A stretch of DNA of 19,587 nt from Methylophilaceae bacterium. Lineage in GTDB: Bacteria > Pseudomonadota > Gammaproteobacteria > Burkholderiales > Methylophilaceae. The notes beneath the pieces were generated by a model, which worked only from the letters and a program-made list of their open reading frames with translations, did no database searches and was not told where the DNA came from. The stretch's first letter is position 1; each line of letters opens with the position of its first letter. Where the stretch lies: positions 1-19,587 of the forward strand of contig SPJO01000164.1 of assembly GCA_006844635.1 (NCBI GenBank), in the 5' to 3' direction. A program made the translations under genes and the position numbers. Of the stretch, positions 13,037-19,587 are shown in pieces.

Positions 13037-13935
13037 CCCAGCCATTAAACATCGATGCTAGCCAGCTTGATGCTTTTATTGACCATTTGTGGCTAGAAGA
13101 CGGTTTGTCTAAAAATACATTAGCCAGCTATCGCACGGATTTAACACAATTTACTGTTTGGCTAAGCAAGCAAAAGATTGGTCTGCTTCAGGCAGGTCAA
13201 GCAGATATTCAGCAATATTTAGCAGTCAAATTTCCCGATAGTAAGCCACGTAGCATTGGTCGATTGATTGCCAGCCTCCGCCGCTTTTATCGTTATTGTT
13301 TGCGTGAAAAGTTAATTGACGCAGATCCTACGCTGCAAATCGAGTCACCAAAGTTACCGCGCAGCTTGCCCAAAAGTTTAAATGAGCAAGAAGTCGATGA
13401 CTTGCTAAATGCGCCCGATATCGATGTGCCAATGGGCTTGCGAGACAAGGCGATGCTAGAGTTACTGTATGCGAGTGGCTTACGCGTGTCTGAGCTGGTT
13501 GGTATCAGTGTCAATGAAGTCAGTACACAAGATGGTGTTGTGCGGGTGACAGGCAAAGGAAGCAAAACGCGTCTTGTGCCAATGGGCGAGGAAGCAGCTG
13601 ATTGGATTGCGCGTTACTTGCAACAAGGGCGACCTGCTCTTTTGCAAAACCAGATGAGTGATGATTTGTTTGTGACCAAGCGAGGTGGGGGAATGACGCG
13701 GCAAGCTTTTTGGTATTTGCTTAAACGCTATGCGTTGCAAGCAGGTATTAAAAAAGCGATTTCACCCCATGTGTTGCGTCATGCATTTGCGACGCATTTA
13801 TTGAATCATGGCGCGGATTTGCGTGTGGTGCAAATGCTACTAGGCCATTCTGATATCTCAACGACGCAAATATATACGCATGTCGCAAGAGAGCGCCTTA
13901 AGCAGTTGCATTCGGATCACCATCCAAGAGGTTAA
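13033..13935 (+). CDS. xerD: Site-specific tyrosine recombinase XerD
   Basis: This 300-residue tyrosine recombinase acts with XerC at dif to resolve chromosome dimers. The N-terminal SAM-like core-binding domain (residues about 8-95) includes LEDGLSKNTLASYRTDL. All catalytic residues are visible: Arg151 (ASGLRVSELVG), Lys175 (VTGKGSKTR), His246 and Arg249 (HVLRHAFATHLL), His272 (GHSDISTTQ) and nucleophile Tyr281 (IYTHV). Length and the presence of PKLPRSLPKSL between the domains fit XerD rather than a phage integrase, and the surrounding genes are all housekeeping. The GTG start overlaps the preceding stop (GTGA). The last 38 bp overlap the 3' end of the DUF2007 gene on the other strand. Confidence 0.95.
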   Translation: MTQPLNIDASQLDAFIDHLWLEDGLSKNTLASYRTDLTQFTVWLSKQKIGLLQAGQADIQQYLAVKFPDSKPRSIGRLIASLRRFYRYCLREKLIDADPTLQIESPKLPRSLPKSLNEQEVDDLLNAPDIDVPMGLRDKAMLELLYASGLRVSELVGISVNEVSTQDGVVRVTGKGSKTRLVPMGEEAADWIARYLQQGRPALLQNQMSDDLFVTKRGGGMTRQAFWYLLKRYALQAGIKKAISPHVLRHAFATHLLNHGADLRVVQMLLGHSDISTTQIYTHVARERLKQLHSDHHPRG

Positions 13936-14173
13936 GGTTTGCCGTTGATTCCTCTTCAACAATTGAAGCTGCATTCCAAGCTTCGATGATTTGTTTTGCC
14001 TCAGTTTCATAATTGTTATCAACAGCGACTTTGACTAAATCAGACGCAGGCAAATCGCCTACGCCACCCTGTAAATGTTCGCCCAAGATATAGGCTGGGA
14101 TGCTAGCTTGTGCTAGTAAGCTTTTAATCATATTGGCATCAAGGCTATTATTTGCATGATAGATGATCACCAT
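13898..14173 (-). CDS. DUF2007 family protein (putative signal-transducing)
   Basis: This 91-residue protein starts MVIIYHANNSLDANMIKSLLAQASIPAYILGEHLQGGVGDLPASDLVKVAVDNNYETEAKQII. This is the DUF2007 pattern: a small ferredoxin-like fold related to PII-type proteins, with 'A..ll..agI.a.i.ge.lqgg.g.lp' in the middle. The function is unknown in the literature I know. The ATG at 14173 overlaps the folB stop as TGATG, so it is coupled to folB; a GTG one codon earlier is possible. The last residues (STANLNLLDGDPNATA) form a variable tail whose coding region overlaps xerD by 38 bp. Confidence 0.82.
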   Translation of the reverse strand: MVIIYHANNSLDANMIKSLLAQASIPAYILGEHLQGGVGDLPASDLVKVAVDNNYETEAKQIIEAWNAASIVEEESTANLNLLDGDPNATA

Positions 14174-14523
14174 CACTTTTGCCTTTCGATTATAACGCCT
14201 AGTGCTTTAAGCCTTGGCAGTACGGCTGGTTTAGCCACTTTGATACGCACTTTTTCTGCATGGAATTCTTTTAAAATCAGCTGGCAGACATGCTCGGCTA
14301 GTGCTTCGACTAGTTTGAAACTATGTTCAGTGAGTGTTTCTTGGATGCGGTTAACCACCAAACCATAATCAATGGTGTCTTCAATGGCGTCGCTTTGGCA
14401 TGATTTGCTTAAGTCATAATTGATTTCAATATCAAGGATAATGGTTTGTGGTTTTAATCGCTCCCAATCGGGCACGCCCAATGTGGTTTTTACGGCGACT
14501 TGTTCTAAAAATATGGTGTCCAT
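14173..14523 (-). CDS. folB: Dihydroneopterin aldolase FolB
   Basis: This 116-residue enzyme makes 6-hydroxymethyl-dihydropterin from dihydroneopterin in folate synthesis. The family pattern is clear: IFLEQVAVKTTLGVPDWERLKPQTIILDIEI with the catalytic-region acid in DWER, SDAIEDTIDYGLVVNRI with the conserved Tyr, the HSFKLVEALAEHV segment with the pterin-binding Glu, and VRIKVAKPAVLPRLKALGVIIER with the catalytic Lys in AKP. Length is typical (about 120). It starts at 14523 and is divergent from plsY across an 85-bp gap, and its stop overlaps the DUF2007 start. Confidence 0.94.
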   Translation of the reverse strand: MDTIFLEQVAVKTTLGVPDWERLKPQTIILDIEINYDLSKSCQSDAIEDTIDYGLVVNRIQETLTEHSFKLVEALAEHVCQLILKEFHAEKVRIKVAKPAVLPRLKALGVIIERQK

Positions 14524-14558
14524 GGGGTGGCTATCGTTTAAAATGTATCAATTAGATT

Positions 14559-14585
14559 TTAGTGTATACCAATAATAAACACTAA
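14559..14585. repeat. Inverted repeat between folB and plsY
   Basis: TTAGTGT (14559-14565) and ACACTAA (14579-14585) are perfect complements, 13 bp apart. They lie in the 85-bp divergent intergenic region that must hold both promoters. No convincing promoter boxes can be assigned there by eye. Confidence 0.35.
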
Positions 14586-14608
14586 TCAGTAGTTTTCAGG
14601 GGTAATTT

Positions 14609-15226
14609 ATGAGTGGTTTCGATTTTATACCGGCGTCTATGATGCCTGCTGTATGGGTGGTGGCAGCCTACTTGTTAGGCTCAATTTCGTTTGGTATTTT
14701 AACGAGTAAAGTATTTGGTTTGGCTGACCCGAGAACCGTGGGCAGCGGCAATCCCGGTGCAACCAATGTTTTGCGTAGTGGTAAAAAAATGGCTGCGCTA
14801 CTAACGCTACTTGGTGATGCGTTTAAAGGTTGGTTACCTGTGTGGTTGGCGCTGTTTGCAGGTTTGCCAGTAACCGTTATTTGTCTCGTTGGGTTGGCGG
14901 TGTTTTTAGGCCACTTATATCCCATCTACTATAAGTTTAAAGGGGGTAAGGGGGTTGCCACGGCGCTTGGTGTGATGATTGCCGTGTCACCATGGTTGGC
15001 ATTAGCGGCATTGGTGGTGTGGAGTATTATTTTTTACTTTTCACGCTATGCGTCATTGGCCAGCATTATTGCTGCGATGACTGCGCCCATCGCAGCATAC
15101 TTTTTATTGCCTTCAGCTAAATATGTGGTGATGGTGTTTGTGTTGTCAGCATTGTTGGTTTGGCGCCACCGTACCAACATACAAAAACTATTGGCAGGTA
15201 CTGAAGCGGGCTTTGGTAAAAAGTAA
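14609..15226 (+). CDS. plsY: Glycerol-3-phosphate acyltransferase PlsY
   Basis: This 205-residue integral membrane enzyme transfers an acyl group from acyl-phosphate to glycerol-3-phosphate, the first step of phospholipid synthesis. The three hallmark motifs are visible: GSGNPGATN at 45-53, GHLYPIYYKFKGGKGVAT at 101-118, and the later membrane-proximal segment FSRYASLASI. Hydrophobic helices alternate with these loops in the usual five-helix pattern. The ATG has AGGGGT about 6 nt upstream. It is divergent from folB and converges on tsaD with an 8-bp gap and no visible terminator. Confidence 0.95.
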   Translation: MSGFDFIPASMMPAVWVVAAYLLGSISFGILTSKVFGLADPRTVGSGNPGATNVLRSGKKMAALLTLLGDAFKGWLPVWLALFAGLPVTVICLVGLAVFLGHLYPIYYKFKGGKGVATALGVMIAVSPWLALAALVVWSIIFYFSRYASLASIIAAMTAPIAAYFLLPSAKYVVMVFVLSALLVWRHRTNIQKLLAGTEAGFGKK

Positions 15227-15234
15227 CGCTTAGG

Positions 15235-16260
15235 TTATGGCTGCTTGAGTTCGGCTAAGTCCCAGCGCGGGCGTACCTGAAAGCTATAGTCGAGCGCTGC
15301 TTGGCTATCTGGCATCGCATCTAATCGCATAGCGCCAGCAAAAGCAATCATGGCACCATTGTCAGTGCAAAATTCTAAGCGCGGATAGCTGACATTGCAT
15401 AGTTTGCGTTTCGTTGCCGCATTGAGGCTTTCTCGTAGCCTAGTGTTGGCGCCAACACCACCAGATACTACAAGACTGTCTAAACCTGTTTCTCGCAAGG
15501 CTGTCATGCATTTTTTTGTCAGTATTTCAGTGACGGACTCTTGGAATTCCCAAGCAATATCAGCTTGCGTTTGTTGGTCTAGCGGCTGATGCTTGTTGAC
15601 CAAGGTTAAGACCGCTGTTTTTAAACCGCTAAAGCTAAAGTTTAAGTCTTTGCTATGCAGCATGGGCCTTGGTAAGGTAAACCGTGCTTGGCCTTTTTCA
15701 GCAAGCTTTGCCAGCGCTGGCCCGCCAGGATAGCCTAAACCTAGTAGTTTAGCTGTTTTATCAAATGCTTCACCAGCAGCATCATCTAAGGTGTCGCCAA
15801 GCAGTTCGTATTGGCCAATACCGTCAACGCGCATTAGCTGGCTATGTCCGCCAGACACCAATAGGGCGACAAAGGGGAAAGCTGGTGGGTTATCTTCTAG
15901 TAATGGAGCTAGCAAATGGCCTTCAAGGTGGTGCACACCGATGCTAGGTACTTGTAATGCAAATGCCAGTGATTGTGCAATGCTGGTGCCGACTAATAAA
16001 GCGCCCGATAATCCAGGGCCTTGTGTGTAGGCAATCCCATCAATATCAGCCAATGTTTTATTGGCGTGATCAAGGACTTGTTGCGTGAGTGGAAGGGCAC
16101 GCTGAATGTGGTCGCGCGACGCTAATTCTGGCACAACACCGCCAAAATCAGCATGCATGGCAACTTGCGAATGTAACGCATGTGACAGTAAGCCTTGTTG
16201 GGTGTCATATAGCGCGATGCCGGTTTCATCACAAGAGGATTCTACGCCGAGTACTAACAT
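15235..16260 (-). CDS. tsaD: tRNA N6-adenosine threonylcarbamoyltransferase TsaD
   Basis: This 341-residue ASKHA-fold enzyme transfers threonylcarbamoyl to A37 of ANN-decoding tRNAs, with TsaB, TsaE and TsaC. Motifs are VLGVESSCDETGIALYD at the N-terminus, the metal-binding HHLEGH (His111, His115), LVSGGHSQL, DDAAGEAFDKTAKLLGLGYPGG, FSFSGLKTAV, VSGGVGANTRLRE, and FCTDNGAMIAFAG near the end. Length is typical. It is divergent from rpsU and converges on plsY. Its start has no obvious Shine-Dalgarno. Confidence 0.97.
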   Translation of the reverse strand: MLVLGVESSCDETGIALYDTQQGLLSHALHSQVAMHADFGGVVPELASRDHIQRALPLTQQVLDHANKTLADIDGIAYTQGPGLSGALLVGTSIAQSLAFALQVPSIGVHHLEGHLLAPLLEDNPPAFPFVALLVSGGHSQLMRVDGIGQYELLGDTLDDAAGEAFDKTAKLLGLGYPGGPALAKLAEKGQARFTLPRPMLHSKDLNFSFSGLKTAVLTLVNKHQPLDQQTQADIAWEFQESVTEILTKKCMTALRETGLDSLVVSGGVGANTRLRESLNAATKRKLCNVSYPRLEFCTDNGAMIAFAGAMRLDAMPDSQAALDYSFQVRPRWDLAELKQP

Positions 16261-16282
16261 CTAGAAGTTGCCATTTAAAAGA

Positions 16283-16311
16283 TTGCCTAAATTCGAGTAA
16301 CGCGTTAGAAT
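16283..16311 (+). promoter_or_regulatory. Sigma70-like promoter of rpsU
   Basis: TTGCCT (16283-16288) and TAGAAT (16306-16311) are separated by exactly 17 bp, about 70 bp before rpsU, in the gap divergent from tsaD. Transcription would start near 16318, just ahead of a terminator-like hairpin. Confidence 0.6.
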
Positions 16312-16325
16312 ACGCGGTTTTCGAT

Positions 16326-16351
16326 GCTACATCAATGTGGTGTAGCTTTTT
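16326..16351 (+). promoter_or_regulatory. Terminator-like hairpin in the rpsU leader (possible attenuator)
   Basis: GCTACATCA (16326-16334) pairs with TGGTGTAGC (16338-16346) through nine positions with one G-U pair and a 3-nt ATG loop, followed immediately by TTTTT. It lies between the putative promoter and the rpsU start, so it would act on the rpsU transcript itself. Only four of the nine pairs are G-C, so its strength is moderate. Confidence 0.5.
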
Positions 16352-16380
16352 GAACAAGATTTTTAAGGAATGGTGATTTA

Positions 16381-16593
16381 ATGTCTTCAATTCGTGTAAA
16401 AGAGAATGAGCCGTTTGATGTAGCGCTACGTCGTTTCAAACGTTTAATTGAGAAAACTGGTCTAATCAATGACTTGCGTGCGCGTGAGTATTATGAGAAG
16501 CCAACATGGGAGCGTAAGCGTAAAGCTGCTGCTGCTGTTAAGCGTCAATATCGTCGCCTACGTAGCCAACAGCTACCAACAAAACTTTACTAG
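16381..16593 (+). CDS. rpsU: 30S ribosomal protein S21
   Basis: This 70-residue basic protein helps 30S subunits bind mRNA leaders during initiation. SIRVKENEPFDVALRRFKRLIEKTGLINDLRAREYYEKPTWERKRKAAAAVKRQYRRLRSQQLPTKLY is the betaproteobacterial form; the gammaproteobacterial C-terminus (ARENARRTRLY) is absent, which helps place the organism. The ATG has AAGGA about 9 nt upstream. It is the first gene of the rpsU-yqeY-dnaG-rpoD cluster. Confidence 0.97.
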   Translation: MSSIRVKENEPFDVALRRFKRLIEKTGLINDLRAREYYEKPTWERKRKAAAAVKRQYRRLRSQQLPTKLY

Positions 16594-16607
16594 TTTAAAG
16601 TTAATTC

Positions 16608-17051
16608 ATGACGTTAAAAGCGCAAATATCCGAGGATATGAAAAGTGCGATGCGCGCGAAAGAAACTGAGCGCCTTGGTACGATTCGTTTGTTGCAAGCA
16701 GCAATCAAACAGCGCGAGGTAGATGATCGCATTGAGCTCACTGATGCTGATGTGATTAGCGTTGTGGAAAAAATGTTGAAGCAGCGTAGAGACTCTATTG
16801 CTGCGTATGAAAAAGCCGAACGCGATGATTTGGCTGCGGTTGAAAAAGCCGAAGTCGTCATCCTGCAAGCTTATTTACCGAAGCAACTTTCTGATGAAGA
16901 AGTACAAGCCTTGTTAGATAAAGCGGTAGCCGATACGGGTGCAGCCAGCATGAAAGACATGGGCAAGGTTATGGCTGTGATTAAGCCGTTAGTTGCAGGT
17001 AAAGCAGATATGGGCAAAATATCAGGGTTGATAAAAGCCAAACTGGCTTAA
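16608..17051 (+). CDS. GatB/YqeY domain-containing protein
   Basis: This 147-residue protein has the YqeY pattern: LKAQISEDMKSAMRAKETERLGTIRLLQAAIKQREVDDR at the N-terminus, VEKMLKQRRDSIAAYEKAERDDLAAVEKAEVVILQAYLPKQLS in the middle, and SMKDMGKVMAVIKPLVAGKADMGKISGLIKAKL at the end. The last part corresponds to the tail domain of GatB, which binds tRNA in the amidotransferase, but YqeY itself has no established reaction. The length is normal. It lies 14 bp after rpsU, as is common in bacteria where yqeY sits between rpsU and dnaG, and is followed by a terminator. Confidence 0.93.
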   Translation: MTLKAQISEDMKSAMRAKETERLGTIRLLQAAIKQREVDDRIELTDADVISVVEKMLKQRRDSIAAYEKAERDDLAAVEKAEVVILQAYLPKQLSDEEVQALLDKAVADTGAASMKDMGKVMAVIKPLVAGKADMGKISGLIKAKLA

Positions 17052-17068
17052 TCACAACCCGAGTTAGC

Positions 17069-17095
17069 AAAAGGAGCGAATAGCTCCTTTTTTTT
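17069..17095 (+). terminator. Rho-independent terminator between yqeY and dnaG
   Basis: AAAAGGAGC (17069-17077) and GCTCCTTTT (17083-17091) form a stem with a GAATA loop and a run of T. It should cut dnaG expression relative to rpsU, comparable in position to the known internal terminator of the E. coli rpsU-dnaG-rpoD operon. Confidence 0.88.
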
Positions 17096-17118
17096 ATTTA
17101 AGCTATCATCTTATCAAT

Positions 17119-18846
17119 ATGATCCCTGAAGAATTTATCCAAGAGTTGCTTAACCGCGTTGATGTTGTCGATGTGGTGGATAAAAGTGTACCGCTTAAAA
17201 AAGCAGGCGCTAACTTTACGGCATGTTGTCCATTTCATAACGAGAAATCACCTAGTTTTACCGTTAGTCCGACTAAGCAGTTTTATCATTGTTTTGGTTG
17301 TGGCGCACATGGTACCGCCATTAGTTTTTTGATGGAATATAACGGACTGAGTTTTGTTGAAGCGGTTCATGAGTTGGCCAAACAGGTTGGCTTGATAGTG
17401 CCGCAAGAAAAACGGGATGCAAATAAGCCGGCGAAAAAAGAAGTGGTGGGTTTGCAAGAGGCCATGCAAACCGCGGCCGTTTATTACAAAGCGGAATTAA
17501 AGAAGTCACAACGTGCGATTGAGTATCTGAAAGGCCGCGGTTTAAGTGGTCAAATTGCTGCAAAGTTCCAAGTCGGTTATGCCCCTGCTGGCTGGCAGAA
17601 TTTGCAAAGTATTTTCCCGGATTATGATAACGATGTGCTGACAACTGCTGGGCTCGTGGTGCAAAATGAAAAGGGCAAGCGCTATGATCGTTTTCGTGAC
17701 CGCATTATGTTCCCTATTCACAACCACAAAGGTGAGGTCATAGGCTTTGGTGGGCGTGTGATTAACCCTGAAGATACGCCCAAATATTACAACTCACCAG
17801 AAACACCGCTATTTCAAAAAGGGCATGAGTTATATGGTTTGTTTGTTGCCCGCCGCGCCATTCGAGACGCAGGGCGAGCCTTGGTTGTTGAAGGTTATAT
17901 GGATGTCGTTGCGCTAGCGCAGTATGGGATTGATTATGCGGTAGCCGCTTTAGGGACGGCGACAACGCCATTTCATATCACGAAGCTCATGCGGCAAACG
18001 GACGAGGTGGTCTTTAGTTTTGATGGCGATCAGGCTGGGCGTACCGCTGCTTGGCGCGCGGCCATGAATGCGTTACCAGCATTAAGTGATGGTTTGAAAC
18101 TGCGCTTTATGTTTTTACCAACAGGGCACGACCCTGATTCTTATGTGCGTGAGTTTGGTAAAGAACACTTTGAACAAGCCATGCAGCAGGCGATGCCATT
18201 GTCAGAATATATTAAGCAGCACTTAACTGAAAATAACCCGCTCGTTTCGCAAGAAGATAAAGTGACTTTGTTAAATGATGCGGAGCCCATTCTGAAGCAA
18301 ATCAAAGCGCCGCGGCTTGCATTAATGATGCGTAAAAAAATAGCAGAGTTGGCACAGGTAACAGAAGCGGAGATGCAGAGCTTGTTGAAGCTGCCAGTGG
18401 CGACTGGCAGAAAGCCAAAACAATCTTATCAGCGACAATCAAGAACACCTTTATCGTTAAAAAAGCGATTTATTCTAATGGCGCTGATGCGGCCAGATTT
18501 GGTTGTACCTGAGGATGTGCAGTTTGCCGATGGTGATGGTGCGGAAGATGCGTTTTTAGCTGGGGTGTTAAATAGCTGTTTAGCAAACCCGACTTATAAA
18601 CCAGCGGGCTTATTGCATGTGCTAAACAATCAAGATGTTAGCTTGCAGGCAGAAATTGAGCGTGAGCTGCAGCAGTTGGAAGAGAACTTGGACTTGGCTC
18701 TTGAATTTCAAGGGGCACGTACCCAACTATCAGATACAGTACAACAAATCAAAGAAGCACACCTATTGCATGCCATCAAGGAAAAACCGTTGAGCGCCTT
18801 AAGTGAAGAAGAGCGTGAGATGCTGAAAAAGCTTGGTGTTAAGTAA
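17119..18846 (+). CDS. dnaG: DNA primase DnaG
   Basis: This 575-residue primase makes RNA primers at the replication fork. The N-terminal zinc module shows CPFHNEKSPSF and YHCFGCGAHG, with ligands C37, H40, C58 and C61. The catalytic Toprim domain contains VVEGYMDVVAL with Glu258 and FSFDGDQAGR with Asp302 and Asp304, preceded by the primase core motifs (GYAPAGWQNL, DRFRDRIMFPIHNHKGEVIGFGGRV). The C-terminal 150 residues are poorly conserved, as expected of the helicase-binding domain. The length matches E. coli DnaG (581). The ATG at 17119 has no Shine-Dalgarno: the 20 bases before it are pyrimidine/AT-rich. A TATCAT box at 17104-17109 raises the possibility of a nearly leaderless transcript. 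Confidence 0.97.
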   Translation: MIPEEFIQELLNRVDVVDVVDKSVPLKKAGANFTACCPFHNEKSPSFTVSPTKQFYHCFGCGAHGTAISFLMEYNGLSFVEAVHELAKQVGLIVPQEKRDANKPAKKEVVGLQEAMQTAAVYYKAELKKSQRAIEYLKGRGLSGQIAAKFQVGYAPAGWQNLQSIFPDYDNDVLTTAGLVVQNEKGKRYDRFRDRIMFPIHNHKGEVIGFGGRVINPEDTPKYYNSPETPLFQKGHELYGLFVARRAIRDAGRALVVEGYMDVVALAQYGIDYAVAALGTATTPFHITKLMRQTDEVVFSFDGDQAGRTAAWRAAMNALPALSDGLKLRFMFLPTGHDPDSYVREFGKEHFEQAMQQAMPLSEYIKQHLTENNPLVSQEDKVTLLNDAEPILKQIKAPRLALMMRKKIAELAQVTEAEMQSLLKLPVATGRKPKQSYQRQSRTPLSLKKRFILMALMRPDLVVPEDVQFADGDGAEDAFLAGVLNSCLANPTYKPAGLLHVLNNQDVSLQAEIERELQQLEENLDLALEFQGARTQLSDTVQQIKEAHLLHAIKEKPLSALSEEEREMLKKLGVK

Positions 18847-18935
18847 AGTTAGCCTTCTTTTTGTTGCCGATTCAAAACAGGTGGCATCTAATGGAGTATT
18901 AAGTTTTTGGGCTGTTAAAAGGAGTGAAAATCATG

Positions 18936-18941
18936 TATAAT
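18936..18941 (+). promoter_or_regulatory. Candidate -10 box of the rpoD promoter
   Basis: A perfect TATAAT lies 81 bp before the rpoD start in the 176-bp gap after dnaG. No good -35 is seen at 16-18 bp spacing (the stretch around 18913-18920 reads TGTTAAAA), so the promoter is uncertain. A separate rpoD promoter in this position would be typical. Confidence 0.45.
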
Positions 18942-18997
18942 CTCCGGCTACCCAAAATTAGTGGCAATTCTTGTTTTGAAGACTCAGTTTGTCGACC

Positions 18998-19012
18998 ATA
19001 ATGCAGCATTAT
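18998..19012 (+). repeat. Inverted repeat just before the rpoD ribosome binding site
   Basis: ATAATGC and GCATTAT flank a single A (18998-19012). The repeat touches the AAGGA (19013-19017) of rpoD. As RNA a one-base loop is impossible, so pairing would be shorter; as DNA it is a good dyad. Confidence 0.45.
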
Positions 19013-19022
19013 AAGGACTCGC

Positions 19023-19587
19023 ATGGCTAGACCTAAATCGAAAAAGACGCTAGAAAAAGAAAAGAAAAAGCTCGCTGCGGAAGCGGCTAAAAATGACCCA
19101 GCATCAAAAGCGATGGATGCAGAAACACGACGCACTCGCTTAAAAACTTTAATCGTACTTGGTAAGGAGCGTGGTTATCTCACCTATGCTGAGATTAACG
19201 ATCACCTGCCTGACGATGTACATAATACCGACCAAATCGATGGCATCATCGGCATGATTAACGACATGGGTATTCAAGTGCATGAACAAGCACCTGATGC
19301 AGAAGCTATGTTGATGAATGATGCGCCAGCACCGGTTGCTGATGATGATGCTGCTGAAGAAGCTGAGCAAGCGTTAGCAACGGTTGATTCTGAGTTCGGC
19401 CGTACGACAGACCCTGTGCGTATGTATATGCGTGAAATGGGTACGGTTGATCTGTTGACGCGCGAGAGTGAAATCGAAATCGCACGCCGTATTGAAGATG
19501 GTTTGAAGCATATGGTGCAAGCCATTGCTGCTTGTCCAACAACGATTGCTGAACTACTTTCGATTGTTGACCGCGTGGAGCAGGATG
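19023..19587 (+). CDS. rpoD: RNA polymerase sigma factor RpoD (sigma70), 5' part
   Basis: The first 188 residues are visible and the frame runs off the window. After a Lys-rich start (MARPKSKKTLEKEKKKL) comes region 1.1 (RRTRLKTLIVLGKERGYLTYAEINDHLPDDVHNTDQIDGIIGMINDMGIQVHEQAPDAE), an acidic Ala-rich linker, then region 1.2 (DPVRMYMREMGTVDLLTREGEIEIARRIEDGL pattern; here ...LTRESEIEIARRIEDG). These are the hallmarks of a primary sigma factor, not an alternative one. The ATG is preceded by AAGGA at a 5-nt spacing. The gene follows dnaG, as in the macromolecular synthesis cluster of other proteobacteria. The lysine-rich N-terminal extension before region 1.1 is of the kind seen in betaproteobacterial RpoD. 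Confidence 0.95.
   Translation, partial: MARPKSKKTLEKEKKKLAAEAAKNDPASKAMDAETRRTRLKTLIVLGKERGYLTYAEINDHLPDDVHNTDQIDGIIGMINDMGIQVHEQAPDAEAMLMNDAPAPVADDDAAEEAEQALATVDSEFGRTTDPVRMYMREMGTVDLLTRESEIEIARRIEDGLKHMVQAIAACPTTIAELLSIVDRVEQD

Noticed and set aside
13033..13935. Tyrosine recombinase as a sign of a phage or integrative element
   Set aside because: Length, domain pattern and housekeeping neighbours fit chromosomal XerD; no attachment repeats or phage genes are near.
15395..16376. Several plus-strand frames across tsaD
   Set aside because: All are antisense to a complete tsaD with every family motif; none has a convincing start signal.

Overview
The window is chromosomal DNA that most likely comes from a betaproteobacterium of the Methylophilaceae type (Methylotenera/Methylophilus-like). 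The clues are the betaproteobacterial style of the small ribosomal proteins (S21 ending in PTKLY, S16 beginning MVVIRLSRGG), the gene order rpsP-rimM-trmD-rplS followed by xerD, folB, plsY, tsaD and rpsU-yqeY-dnaG-rpoD, and the AT-leaning base composition. The family assignment is inference; the class-level assignment is firmer. No tRNA, rRNA, CRISPR array, insertion sequence or prophage is visible.

Region 1 (1-10184): the tail of a HbpS/GlcG-like (DUF336) gene closes on a strong terminator. A compact, same-strand operon follows that encodes a noncanonical type II secretion / type IV pilus-related machine: major pseudopilin GspG, inner-membrane platform GspF, ATPase GspE, four poorly conserved platform proteins whose order and architecture match PilM-PilN-PilO-PilP (equivalent to GspL/M/C), a lipoprotein secretin GspD, and three further pseudopilin-like proteins, the last lacking the conserved Glu5. 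The operon ends with a PAS-like/LuxR-type regulator. Many junctions overlap (ATGA, GTG inside the preceding gene), so the genes look translationally coupled. There is no prepilin peptidase and no recognisable set of GspH/I/J/K, so the peptidase must be encoded elsewhere and the tip complex is atypical. This is the least described system in the window.

Region 2 (10185-12513): the rpsP-rimM-trmD-rplS operon, with its own sigma70-like promoter (containing a repeated palindrome) and a strong terminator. S16 has a low-complexity Ala/Lys/Glu tail that nearly doubles its length. The rimM start codon lies in the loop of a potential hairpin, and a second hairpin spans the rimM stop just before trmD. 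Both would fit low translation of the two enzymes relative to the ribosomal proteins.

Region 3 (12514-16260): housekeeping genes. These are a methylated-DNA alkyltransferase coupled to xerD (GTGA overlap); folB and a DUF2007 protein on the opposite strand (TGATG overlap), the latter overlapping the 3' end of xerD; plsY divergent from folB; and tsaD convergent with plsY.

Region 4 (16261-19587): the macromolecular synthesis cluster rpsU-yqeY-dnaG-rpoD. A promoter followed by a terminator-like hairpin precedes rpsU, an intrinsic terminator separates yqeY from dnaG, and rpoD has its own leader. rpoD runs off the end of the window.
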